Shown here in pieces: positions 1 through 6,699 of a stretch of DNA of 44,859 nt. The DNA lies in the NCBI GenBank assembly GCA_029263235.1, contig JAJCXW010000005.1, positions 1 to 44,859 of the forward strand. The letters are read 5' to 3'. This DNA comes from Acidimicrobiales bacterium (GTDB lineage Bacteria > Actinomycetota > Acidimicrobiia > Acidimicrobiales > Aldehydirespiratoraceae). Position 1 is the stretch's first letter; each line of letters begins with the position of its first letter. The notes under the pieces were generated by a model. It was not told the DNA's origin. It did not search any database and was given only the letters and a program-made list of their open reading frames with translations. Position numbers and translations under genes: made by a program.

Positions 1-44
1 GGGTCGCACCTCGTTCCCGTGCAGAGCGGGTCACTTCCACGGGC

Positions 45-50
45 TAGCCT
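45..50 (+). promoter_or_regulatory. -10 box of a leaderless promoter for the carboxyltransferase gene
   Basis: TAGCCT matches the actinobacterial TANNNT -10 consensus and ends 6 nt before the GTG at 57, so transcription should begin at or next to the start codon. No Shine-Dalgarno sequence precedes that GTG. The same hexamer and spacing recur before fhaA (19891-19896). Confidence 0.55.
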
Positions 51-56
51 GCGGCG

Positions 57-1613
57 GTGTCCGACCACTCGATGAAACACAAGCTCGAAGATCTGCGCGA
101 GCGCAAGGAACAGGCCCTCCATGCCGGGTCGGAGCGGTCTGTCACACGGCAGCACTCCAAGGGAAAGCTGCTGGCTCGCGAACGAGTCGACTACTTCCTC
201 GACGAGGGTTCTTTCCACGAACTCGACATGCTGGCGAGGCACCGGGCCCATGAAGCCGGCCTTGAGGAGAGGCCCTACACCGACGGTGTGATCACCGGAT
301 GGGGCACTGTCGACGGTCGCAAGGTGTTCGTGTTCTCGCAGGACTTCACGGTGATGGGAGGGGCCCTCGGCGAGGTGTTCGCCGAGAAGCTCCACAAGGT
401 GATGGACCTGGCCCTCGCCACTGGCGCCCCGCTGATCGGTCTCAACGACGGAGCGGGGGCTCGTATCCAGGAGGGCGTGGTCTCGCTCGATGGTTACGGC
501 GGCATCTTCCGGCGCAACGTTCAGGCATCCGGAGTGATCCCGCAGATCTCGGTGATCCTCGGCCCGTGTGCCGGTGGCGCCGTCTACAGCCCGGCCATGA
601 CCGACTTCATCTTCATGGTTCGGGAAACATCTCACATGTTCATCACCGGCCCCGACGTGGTGAAGACCGTCACCGGCGAGGAGGTGTCGCTCGAAGAGCT
701 CGGCGGTGCTGGGAGCCACAGTTCCAAGTCGGGTGTTGCGACCTTCACCGCCAACACCGAGCACGAGGTTCTCGACGAGGTCAAGTATCTGCTCGGGTTC
801 CTGCCATCAAACAACCTCGAGCGATCACCATTGCAGCCGAGCGACGATGATCCCGAACGGCTGTGTCCCGAACTCGACACGTTGCTCCCCGACAGCGCCA
901 ACGTGCCCTACGACATGACCGAGCTGATCCGGTCGGTTGTCGACGATGGTGCGTATCTGGAGTACCACTCGGCATGGGCGCGCAGCATCACCTGTGGGTT
1001 CGCCCACATCGACGGCCGGGCGGTGGGTGTGGTCGGAAACCAGCCGATGGTTCTGGCTGGTGTGCTCGACATCGAGTCGGCAGAGAAGGCAGCCCGGTTC
1101 GTTCGCACCTGCGATGCCTTCAACATCCCACTCGTGACCTTCGTCGACGTGCCCGGCTTCCTTCCGGGCGTCGATCAGGAGTACGGCGGAATCATTCGTC
1201 ACGGAGCCAAGCTCCTCTATGCCTACTGCGAGGCATCGGTGCCCCGGATTTCGGTCATCACGCGGAAGGCTTATGGCGGCGCCTACGTGGTGATGGATTC
1301 CAAGGGCGTGGGTTCCGACATCACGTTCGCTTGGCCGTCGGCCGAGATAGCGGTGATGGGTCCCCAAGGCGCGGTCGAGATCATTCATCGGCGCGAACTC
1401 GCCGACGCTGCCGACCCCACCGGACGCCGTCGCGAGTTGGTCGACGACTACACCGACCGACTCGCCAACCCCTACATCGCAGCCGAACGCGGCTACGTCG
1501 ACGACGTGATCGAGCCCAACGAGACCCGCCGGAAGATCGCGGCCGGCCTGCGGGTTCTCGCCACGAAACGCGAGGAACTTCCCGAACGCAAACACGGCAA
1601 CGTTCCGCTGTGA
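57..1613 (+). CDS. acyl-CoA carboxylase carboxyltransferase (beta) subunit, propionyl/acetyl-CoA type
   Basis: Biotin-dependent carboxyltransferase of 518 residues, the usual length for actinobacterial AccD/PccB proteins. It transfers the carboxyl group from carboxybiotin on the alpha subunit to an acyl-CoA, giving methylmalonyl- or malonyl-CoA. Both crotonase-like halves are present: the N-terminal oxyanion motif [12 protein letters not shown] and the C-terminal block ending in [12 protein letters not shown]. The residue before VM in the GGAYxVM motif, known to set acyl-chain preference in Streptomyces enzymes (Asp in PccB, Ile in AccB), is Val411 here, so a strict propionyl-CoA assignment is unsafe. 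The GTG at 57 is chosen because a -10 box lies 6 nt upstream; ATG at 72 is an alternative. The epsilon subunit gene overlaps its stop by 4 nt. No biotinylated alpha-subunit gene is in the window. Confidence 0.93.
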   Translation: MSDHSMKHKLEDLRERKEQALHAGSERSVTRQHSKGKLLARERVDYFLDEGSFHELDMLARHRAHEAGLEERPYTDGVITGWGTVDGRKVFVFSQDFTVMGGALGEVFAEKLHKVMDLALATGAPLIGLNDGAGARIQEGVVSLDGYGGIFRRNVQASGVIPQISVILGPCAGGAVYSPAMTDFIFMVRETSHMFITGPDVVKTVTGEEVSLEELGGAGSHSSKSGVATFTANTEHEVLDEVKYLLGFLPSNNLERSPLQPSDDDPERLCPELDTLLPDSANVPYDMTELIRSVVDDGAYLEYHSAWARSITCGFAHIDGRAVGVVGNQPMVLAGVLDIESAEKAARFVRTCDAFNIPLVTFVDVPGFLPGVDQEYGGIIRHGAKLLYAYCEASVPRISVITRKAYGGAYVVMDSKGVGSDITFAWPSAEIAVMGPQGAVEIIHRRELADAADPTGRRRELVDDYTDRLANPYIAAERGYVDDVIEPNETRRKIAAGLRVLATKREELPERKHGNVPL

Positions 1614-1843
1614 GCGACTCACCGGACTCACCGGACTCGACGAATTCGGCTTCCTCAGCGACTCGGCCCGTTGGCCTCACGGTCAGCCCCAGCCCGAGCG
1701 AAGGCGAACTGGCCGCGATTCTCGCGGCCTATCAAGAGCTGTGGCCGGCCGACGCCGATGCCGTGGTCCCGGGTGCCCCACCGCGCTGGCGGTTCTCCGG
1801 GCGCTGGTGGGCACCACGCCCCCGCTACGGCGGCTGGACCTGA
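1610..1843 (+). CDS. accE: acyl-CoA carboxylase epsilon subunit
   Basis: Small basic protein of 77 residues that begins with a GTG overlapping the carboxyltransferase stop (GTGA), so translation is coupled. The C-terminal half has the epsilon-family pattern: a helix with [17 protein letters not shown] followed by a Trp- and Arg-rich end ([20 protein letters not shown]). In Streptomyces and mycobacteria this subunit bridges alpha and beta subunits and raises activity. The N-terminal 20 residues are low complexity and contain a threefold 9-bp repeat (DSP, DSP, DST) running into NSASSAT, which does not look like family core and has a near twin at the C-terminus of the EtfD-like protein. Confidence 0.85.
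   Translation: MSDSPDSPDSTNSASSATRPVGLTVSPSPSEGELAAILAAYQELWPADADAVVPGAPPRWRFSGRWWAPRPRYGGWT
1616..1642 (+). repeat. three 9-bp tandem units at the 5' end of accE
   Basis: Units GACTCACCG, GACTCACCG and GACTCGACG follow one another in frame and encode Asp-Ser-Pro, Asp-Ser-Pro, Asp-Ser-Thr. AATTCGGCT follows directly, giving the Ser-Thr-Asn-Ser-Ala module that also follows the 9-bp units at 27999-28025 in the etfD-like gene on the other strand. Confidence 0.8.
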
Positions 1844-1859
1844 TCAGCAAAGGCTGGTC
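1842..1859. terminator. stem-loop between convergent accE and pheA
   Basis: GATCAGC and GCTGGTC are complementary with one G-T pair and flank a 4-nt loop (AAAG). The stem begins at the accE stop codon and lies 6 nt from the pheA stop. There is no T-run, so it could act only as a U-less or processing-type 3' end. Confidence 0.35.
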
Positions 1860-1865
1860 GAGGGG

Positions 1866-2858
1866 TCAGATGATCTTCTCGCGGAGAGACTGGATCCACT
1901 GCTCGGCGTTGGTCACGGCCTGCCGATCGACGTCGCGCTGTTCGGTCGTGCCGTAGGCCGACGGATACGATCCCAGGAACTTCACGTTGCCCTGCTTCAT
2001 GTGGACGTTGCGCAGCGCGTCGGCCACGACCTCGTCGGCGACGTGGCCCACGCAGTCGATCAGGAAGCAGTAGTTGCCGAGCCCCTTGCGGGTTGGTCGG
2101 CTCTCGAGCTTCACGAGATCGATCGAGCGGGCCGCGAACTCTTGGAGAATCCCAACCAACGATCCCGGAGCGTTCTCGCGCTGGTAGACGAGGAACGAGG
2201 TCTTGTCGTGGCCGGTCGGGGCGGTGATGCCGTCGCGTCCGACCATCACGAACCGAGTCTGGTTTTCGGGGTGGTCCTCGATGTCGGCGGCCAGAACCTC
2301 TAGGCCGTAGACCTCGGCCGACCGAAACGGAGCGATCGCTGCGGCGTCACGTGCCCCGGTGTCGGCGATCTCGCGGGCGGCGTCAGCGGTCGAGTTGGTG
2401 GCCTCGACAGCGGCCTCGGGTAGGTGATCGGCCAGGTAGCGGCGGCACTGCGCGTAGGCGACCGGGTAGGAGCGAACGTGACGGATATCGGCAATCTCGA
2501 CACCGGGTTGGACCAGCAGGTTGAGGTTTACGTTGATGACGACTTCTCTCTGAATCAGGAGGTCGGCATCGAAGGCGAGCGTGTCGATCGTGGCATTGAC
2601 TGAGCCCTCGATCATGTTTTCGATGGCCGCGAACCCGTAGTCGACCGAACCGGCTTCCACTGCTCTCAGGACCTCGACGATGCTGCCGAATCGTCGATGG
2701 TCTAGGTCGCCCAGATCGGGCTGGCTGAACAACGCCTGCTCGGTGAAGGTTCCGATGGGTCCCAGGTAGCCGATCGACCGGGATCCAGATGCAGCGGGGT
2801 TATCAGAGGCGGAAGGGTTCACGGAGGCAGCGGGGTTATCAGAGGCGGAAGGGTTCAC
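1866..2858 (-). CDS. pheA: prephenate dehydratase with ACT domain
   Basis: Converts prephenate to phenylpyruvate in phenylalanine synthesis. The dehydratase core begins near residue 29 (IGYLGPIGTFTEQAL) and contains the ATNSTADAAREI active-site region. A C-terminal ACT domain (TSFLVYQRENAPGSLVGIL, then the ESRP motif) should give feedback control by phenylalanine. No chorismate mutase domain is present. The GTG at 2858 is chosen because TATCCT, a TANNNT -10 box, lies 8 nt upstream. That makes residues 1-24 a repeated peptide of the form (V/D)NP(S/A)AS, encoded by a 36-bp tandem duplication. GTG at 2822, inside the second copy, and ATG at 2891 are alternatives; the latter would overlap the divergent MFS gene. 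Confidence 0.93.
   Translation of the reverse strand: MNPSASDNPAASVNPSASDNPAASGSRSIGYLGPIGTFTEQALFSQPDLGDLDHRRFGSIVEVLRAVEAGSVDYGFAAIENMIEGSVNATIDTLAFDADLLIQREVVINVNLNLLVQPGVEIADIRHVRSYPVAYAQCRRYLADHLPEAAVEATNSTADAAREIADTGARDAAAIAPFRSAEVYGLEVLAADIEDHPENQTRFVMVGRDGITAPTGHDKTSFLVYQRENAPGSLVGILQEFAARSIDLVKLESRPTRKGLGNYCFLIDCVGHVADEVVADALRNVHMKQGNVKFLGSYPSAYGTTEQRDVDRQAVTNAEQWIQSLREKII
2791..2858 (-). repeat. 36-bp tandem duplication encoding the PheA N-terminus
   Basis: Two 32-bp identical stretches, 2791-2822 and 2827-2858, are offset by 36 bp. In the coding direction each begins with a GTG codon and encodes VNPSASDNPAAS. Each copy is itself a degenerate pair of 18-bp halves. The block also forms the upstream region of the divergent MFS gene, so it may carry promoter elements for that gene. 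Confidence 0.85.
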
Positions 2859-2862
2859 AACG

Positions 2863-4191
2863 ATGCAGGATACGTCGGTGCAGTCGATCATTCGGACCTA
2901 TTACGTGCTGGCCGGGCTCTACACGTTCGCGGCTTCACTGATCTGGGCCGTCAATACCCTGTTCCTTCTCGACGCCGGATTGTCGATCGGGGAGGTCTTC
3001 TTGGCCAACGCGGTCTTCTCGGTGGGAATGGTCGTGTTCGAGATCCCGACGGGCGTGGTGGCCGACACTCTCGGTCGTAGAGCCTCCTATCTGCTGTCGA
3101 TCGTCGTGCTAGCGGTGACGACCTTGCTCTATTTGGCAGCAGCATCGGCCGAGGCCGGAGTCGTGACGTTCTCGGTGATTTCTCTGCTCATGGGTCTCGG
3201 GTTCACGTTCTACTCGGGTTCGCTCGAGGCATGGTTGGTCGACGCCTTGCATTCGGTCGGATTCCTCGGAGAACTCGACGGCGTGTTCGCTCGCTCTCAG
3301 CAGGTCACCGGCGCGGCGATGCTTCTGGGAACGGTCGCCGGCGGTCTGCTGGCTCAGTTCGACCTTGCCGTTCCGTTCGTGGCTCGGGCCGTACTGCTGG
3401 CCGGCTTGCTGGCGATCGCGTGGCGCACCATGCACGACCTCGGCTTCGAGCCGCGCCCACTGAAGCTCTCGCGAATCGGTGCCGAGCTCGCACAACAAAC
3501 TCGAGTGGGGGTATCTCACGGGTGGAACCAACCAGGCTTGCGCCTGCTGATGATGTCGGGAGTGGCCCGAGCGGCGTTCTTCGGATGGGCCTTCTACGCC
3601 TCACAGCCCTACTTCCTCGAGTTGCTCGACAGCGATGAGGTCTGGGTAGTGGGCGTCATCACGGCCCTCATCTCGCTGTCGACCATCGCCGGAAATCAGC
3701 TGGTCGAGACACTCACCCGGACTTGTGATCAAAGAAGCACCCTGATTCTTGGGGCGTCGATCGTGTCGTCGTTCGCGGCGATTGTCGTGGGCCTTGCCAA
3801 CTCCTTCTGGGTGGCGGTCCCGGCGTTCCTTCTGGTCACGGGAGCCATGGGGGTGATCAGTCCGGTCAGGCAGGCCTACGTCCACAGCGTCACCGCGAGC
3901 GAACACCGAGCGACCGTCATCAGTTTCGACTCGATGATCAGCTCAGTCGGTGGGGCCGGCGGACAGGTGGGTCTCGGGCGAATCTCCGATGTCCACGGTT
4001 TCTCGACCGGATACGTGGTCGGAGGCGCGATCACGACGCTGGCGTGGCCGTTTCTGTGGGGGGTCCGGCGCCTCGGTGGCCCGGCCGATGCGATCGCTGG
4101 AACGAGCGGCACCGCTGGCACGTGTACGGTTCAAGGCCTGCCCTCCGAAACGCAGGTATCGGCTCCTCACACAGAGTCAGCCGTCAACTGA
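2863..4191 (+). CDS. major facilitator superfamily transporter
   Basis: Membrane transporter of 442 residues with about twelve predicted hydrophobic helices. The loop between helices 2 and 3 has an MFS-like signature (EIPTGVVADTLGRRASYLL). The substrate cannot be told from sequence; drug or metabolite export is typical of this subgroup. The ATG at 2863 has a weak GGAAGG 10 nt upstream; GTG at 2878 would also give a full first helix and would avoid overlap with the pheA promoter. The last 35 residues are non-membrane and low complexity, including three AGT-like units from a 9-bp repeat. The gene is divergent from pheA and followed by a stem-loop right after its stop. Confidence 0.85.
   Translation: MQDTSVQSIIRTYYVLAGLYTFAASLIWAVNTLFLLDAGLSIGEVFLANAVFSVGMVVFEIPTGVVADTLGRRASYLLSIVVLAVTTLLYLAAASAEAGVVTFSVISLLMGLGFTFYSGSLEAWLVDALHSVGFLGELDGVFARSQQVTGAAMLLGTVAGGLLAQFDLAVPFVARAVLLAGLLAIAWRTMHDLGFEPRPLKLSRIGAELAQQTRVGVSHGWNQPGLRLLMMSGVARAAFFGWAFYASQPYFLELLDSDEVWVVGVITALISLSTIAGNQLVETLTRTCDQRSTLILGASIVSSFAAIVVGLANSFWVAVPAFLLVTGAMGVISPVRQAYVHSVTASEHRATVISFDSMISSVGGAGGQVGLGRISDVHGFSTGYVVGGAITTLAWPFLWGVRRLGGPADAIAGTSGTAGTCTVQGLPSETQVSAPHTESAVN
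2867..2872 (-). promoter_or_regulatory. -10 box of a leaderless promoter for pheA
   Basis: On the minus strand TATCCT ends 8 nt before the GTG at 2858. This fixes the likely pheA start. The box lies inside the first codons of the divergent MFS gene if that gene begins at 2863. Confidence 0.5.
4096..4122 (+). repeat. three degenerate 9-bp tandem units near the 3' end of the MFS gene
   Basis: GCTGGAACG, AGCGGCACC and GCTGGCACG encode Ala-Gly-Thr, Ser-Gly-Thr, Ala-Gly-Thr in the cytoplasmic tail. The 27-bp length and 9-bp period match the arrays at 1616, 27999 and 37363, though the sequence differs. Confidence 0.6.
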
Positions 4192-4192
4192 T

Positions 4193-4210
4193 GGAGTCAA
4201 GATCGACTCC
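4193..4210 (+). terminator. stem-loop just after the MFS stop codon
   Basis: GGAGTC and GACTCC form a perfect 6-bp stem around a 6-nt loop (AAGATC), starting 2 nt after the stop. No T-run follows. Confidence 0.4.
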
Positions 4211-4294
4211 CTCGACCCGTTGTCTTCCGGTGTTGCCACCAACCGTTGGCGGGCTAGGTTTGGCCAAGAGGAGCGGGAGGAGATGGCGCAGGGC

Positions 4295-5203
4295 ATGACC
4301 AACACCGAACATCCGACCATCAGCGCGACCCGGCCCGCTCCTGGTCGTCAGCCCGAGCTGATTTCGATAGTCATTCCCGCGCGCAACGGCGGTGAAATGC
4401 TTCGCCATCAACTGAGCGCCATCGCCGAGCAGGACTATTCAGGGCAGTGGGAGGTCGTGTTGGCGGACAACGCGTCAACCGACGACACCAGAGCCATAGC
4501 CGAGTCGTTCGCCGATCGGTTCAAACTCAGCGTGGTGTCCGCCGACGCCCGGGGAGGCGCCAGCTACGTCCGCAACGTCGCGATTCGCTCGGCGAGCGGA
4601 GACTTCATCGCCCACTGCGATGCCGACGATGTGGTCGAACCAGGATGGCTGACGGCGATGGCGGCGGCGGCCGTCGACTTCCATCTGGTGGGCGGCCGAC
4701 TCGACGAGGAGTTCCTCAACGAGGGAGTCGCCTGGCGACCGAGAGTTCCGGTCGATCAACTCCACCGAACCGACTGGCTTCCCTACGCGGTCGGTGCCAA
4801 CTTCGGGATCTGGCGCGAGACGATCGATGCGGCCGGCGGATGGAACGAGGAGTACCGAAACGTCGAGGACAAGGAACTCAGCTACCGGGTTCAGGTCGAT
4901 GGGTGGATCATCGGATTCGCGGCGGATGCCATTGTGAAGTACCGGCATCGGGCCGGTCTGTGGAAGCTGTTTGTGCAGTTCCACCACTACGGGCGAAGCG
5001 ATCCGGTCGTGTACCGCGACTACCGCGGCGACGGTCACCCACGTTCTCGTTCGGTTCGAGCTCTATCGCGGTGGCTGCGGTTGTTGGTGGGGGCGCCGTT
5101 GGCATTGTTCGACCGGAGGAAACGAGCTCTCTGGGTCTACACGCTGGGATACTCGCTCGGCCGCATCGAGGGCAGCGTCAGGTACCGGACCTTGTTTCTC
5201 TGA
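4295..5203 (+). CDS. family 2 glycosyltransferase
   Basis: GT-A fold glycosyltransferase of 302 residues. Visible motifs are ISIVIPARNGGEML at the nucleotide-binding strand, ADNASTDDT, the metal-binding HCDADD, and an acceptor region with GGWNEEYRNVEDKELSYRV. It should transfer a sugar from a nucleotide donor to a cell-surface glycan or lipid; the substrate is unknown. A strong GGGAGGAG (4275-4282) abuts the ATG at 4283 and lies 12 nt before the ATG at 4295, so the start is one of these two; the zero spacing argues against 4283. The open frame extends much further upstream but only as antisense-type coding over the MFS gene. Confidence 0.85.
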   Translation: MTNTEHPTISATRPAPGRQPELISIVIPARNGGEMLRHQLSAIAEQDYSGQWEVVLADNASTDDTRAIAESFADRFKLSVVSADARGGASYVRNVAIRSASGDFIAHCDADDVVEPGWLTAMAAAAVDFHLVGGRLDEEFLNEGVAWRPRVPVDQLHRTDWLPYAVGANFGIWRETIDAAGGWNEEYRNVEDKELSYRVQVDGWIIGFAADAIVKYRHRAGLWKLFVQFHHYGRSDPVVYRDYRGDGHPRSRSVRALSRWLRLLVGAPLALFDRRKRALWVYTLGYSLGRIEGSVRYRTLFL

Positions 5204-5206
5204 GTC

Positions 5207-6187
5207 TCACTCGGCTTGCTGTTCGGAGGCCCGTCCCGTGGCCAGGGAACGCCAGAGAGCCGTGTAGCTCGACCAGGTGAACTCGGGGATCACATAACCC
5301 GCCGACTCGAGTTCCTCCTGCAGTGTCGGAAGATTACGGAACGGCACACCGGGGTCGACATGGTGCGCCAGATGCCATCCGGTATTGAAGGGCGCGAACC
5401 AGAAGCGGGGGAGAAGGGTCTGGTTCACGTGATGAGTGGTCTCCCTTCGGTCGGTCGATTTGTGCAGCCCACCGTGCTCGGCGATCGAACGAAGTCGATT
5501 GAGCACCTTCCAGATAGTGAGCCACGGCAGTAGCCAGATCAGCAGGTAGAGCTCCGGTCGGCCGATAGCGGTGAAGACGGCGAGAACGATCAGTTGAGAC
5601 ACCAGGATTCTCGCCGCGACCGGCCGGCCCTGGCTGGAACCGAAGGCCTTGAAGAAGCTGATCAGATTGCGAGCTCCGGTGACACCGAGGATGTCGCGGG
5701 TGAACTTGCGCCGCATCGACGCCCACCCGACCGGAAACCCCGAGTAGAAGTTCATGTCGGGTTCGGTCGGGCCGAACTCCTCGCGATGGTGGGCCATGTG
5801 CAGGCGTCGGTAGATGTCGAACGCGGTGAAGTTCGGGTAGAACGCCAGCCAGCGGCCCACGAAGTCGTTGAGACGACGATTCGGAAGCAGAATCCGGTGG
5901 CTGGCCTCATGGCCGAGAATCGCCATGTTGGCGAAGTTGCGTCCCATAAGGACGAACACCGCGGCCCAGACGAACGGGTTGGACAGCCATATCGCCAGCC
6001 AGATCTCACCGATGATCTGCGTCCACACGCTGATGGTCGTGAGAGCGTTGCGGGTGGTGGGTATGCGTCGAAGCTGATCGCGCAGTTCGCGGACCGGTAC
6101 ACCGCTCACCGTGAGTCGTTCCGACGGCAACACATCGGGCAGTAGCTCCGGGGGAGGCACCATCCCCCCTGTCACCCAGTCAGGCAC
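5207..6187 (-). CDS. fatty acid desaturase family, di-iron membrane enzyme
   Basis: A 326-residue integral membrane protein with the histidine clusters of the desaturase/hydroxylase superfamily: HEASH (93-97), HMAHH (130-134) and WHLAHH near residue 276, plus EHGGLH around 236. These would bind two irons and drive O2-dependent desaturation or hydroxylation of acyl chains or carotenoids; the substrate cannot be set from sequence. Hydrophobic stretches lie around residues 57-90 and in the centre. The GTG at 6187 is preceded by AATACT at 6-nt spacing, in line with a leaderless start. It converges with the glycosyltransferase gene, with 3 bp between their stops. Confidence 0.85.
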   Translation of the reverse strand: MPDWVTGGMVPPPELLPDVLPSERLTVSGVPVRELRDQLRRIPTTRNALTTISVWTQIIGEIWLAIWLSNPFVWAAVFVLMGRNFANMAILGHEASHRILLPNRRLNDFVGRWLAFYPNFTAFDIYRRLHMAHHREEFGPTEPDMNFYSGFPVGWASMRRKFTRDILGVTGARNLISFFKAFGSSQGRPVAARILVSQLIVLAVFTAIGRPELYLLIWLLPWLTIWKVLNRLRSIAEHGGLHKSTDRRETTHHVNQTLLPRFWFAPFNTGWHLAHHVDPGVPFRNLPTLQEELESAGYVIPEFTWSSYTALWRSLATGRASEQQAE

Positions 6188-6193
6188 GCCGTC

Positions 6194-6199
6194 AGTATT
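6194..6199 (-). promoter_or_regulatory. possible -10 box of the desaturase gene
   Basis: AATACT on the minus strand lies 6 nt before the GTG at 6187. It lacks the first T of TANNNT but keeps the second A, the final T and the spacing used by other genes here. Confidence 0.3.
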
Positions 6200-6246
6200 G
6201 CATATGCCTCGCCGGGTCTGGGATGCCCCCGGCGGCGGGTTGCGGC

Positions 6247-6462
6247 CTAGGCAGGGCCGTAGCCGCTGTGTATCCGGTGTTCGGCACCGCTGCGGGCGGG
6301 CGTCACGGTTATCGTCCAGCGCTCGCCACTGGTGATGTACTCGGAGACGGCGTTCAGCGCCTCGTCTTCAGTCTCGAAGCAATGGTCTGATTCGGCAGTG
6401 ACGTTGTGTAGACAGAATGGTCCGTCCGCGAGGGGATCGTCTCCGGTGTCGTTGGCAGCCAT
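6247..6462 (-). CDS. small hypothetical protein, 71 residues
   Basis: Not recognised. The protein is acidic and soluble, with a Cys-Leu-His near residue 17, CFETEDEALNAVSEYI and a beta-rich end (RWTITVTPARSG), suggesting a compact alpha/beta fold. The ATG at 6462 has GGAGA 4 nt upstream, which favours it over the much longer open frame that runs antisense into the GGDEF-EAL gene. It lies between the desaturase gene on the same strand and the divergent GGDEF-EAL gene. Confidence 0.55.
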   Translation of the reverse strand: MAANDTGDDPLADGPFCLHNVTAESDHCFETEDEALNAVSEYITSGERWTITVTPARSGAEHRIHSGYGPA

Positions 6463-6699
6463 GATTTCTCCGACACACCAGCATGAGGGCGCCGGGCTGC
6501 CCCGAACAGGGTCTGAGGTCCCAACACCCAGCACCGCCAGCGGGCAGGTGGGCCAGCGGGACCAGCTTGGCGTATGTTGCGACAGAGCGAGCCATCGCCG
6601 GCACCCGTACCCACCTGGTGGTGGCCAATCCCGATTGTCTCTGAAGTCGGGAACCATCGACCGCTCATCTTGGGCGTCATCCGGCCGATTGTTGGGTGT

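Noticed and set aside
6574-6699. c-di-GMP riboswitch in the leader of the first GGDEF-EAL gene
   Set aside because: The 110-bp region after a TATGTT was read for the conserved GEMM core and nothing matching was found.
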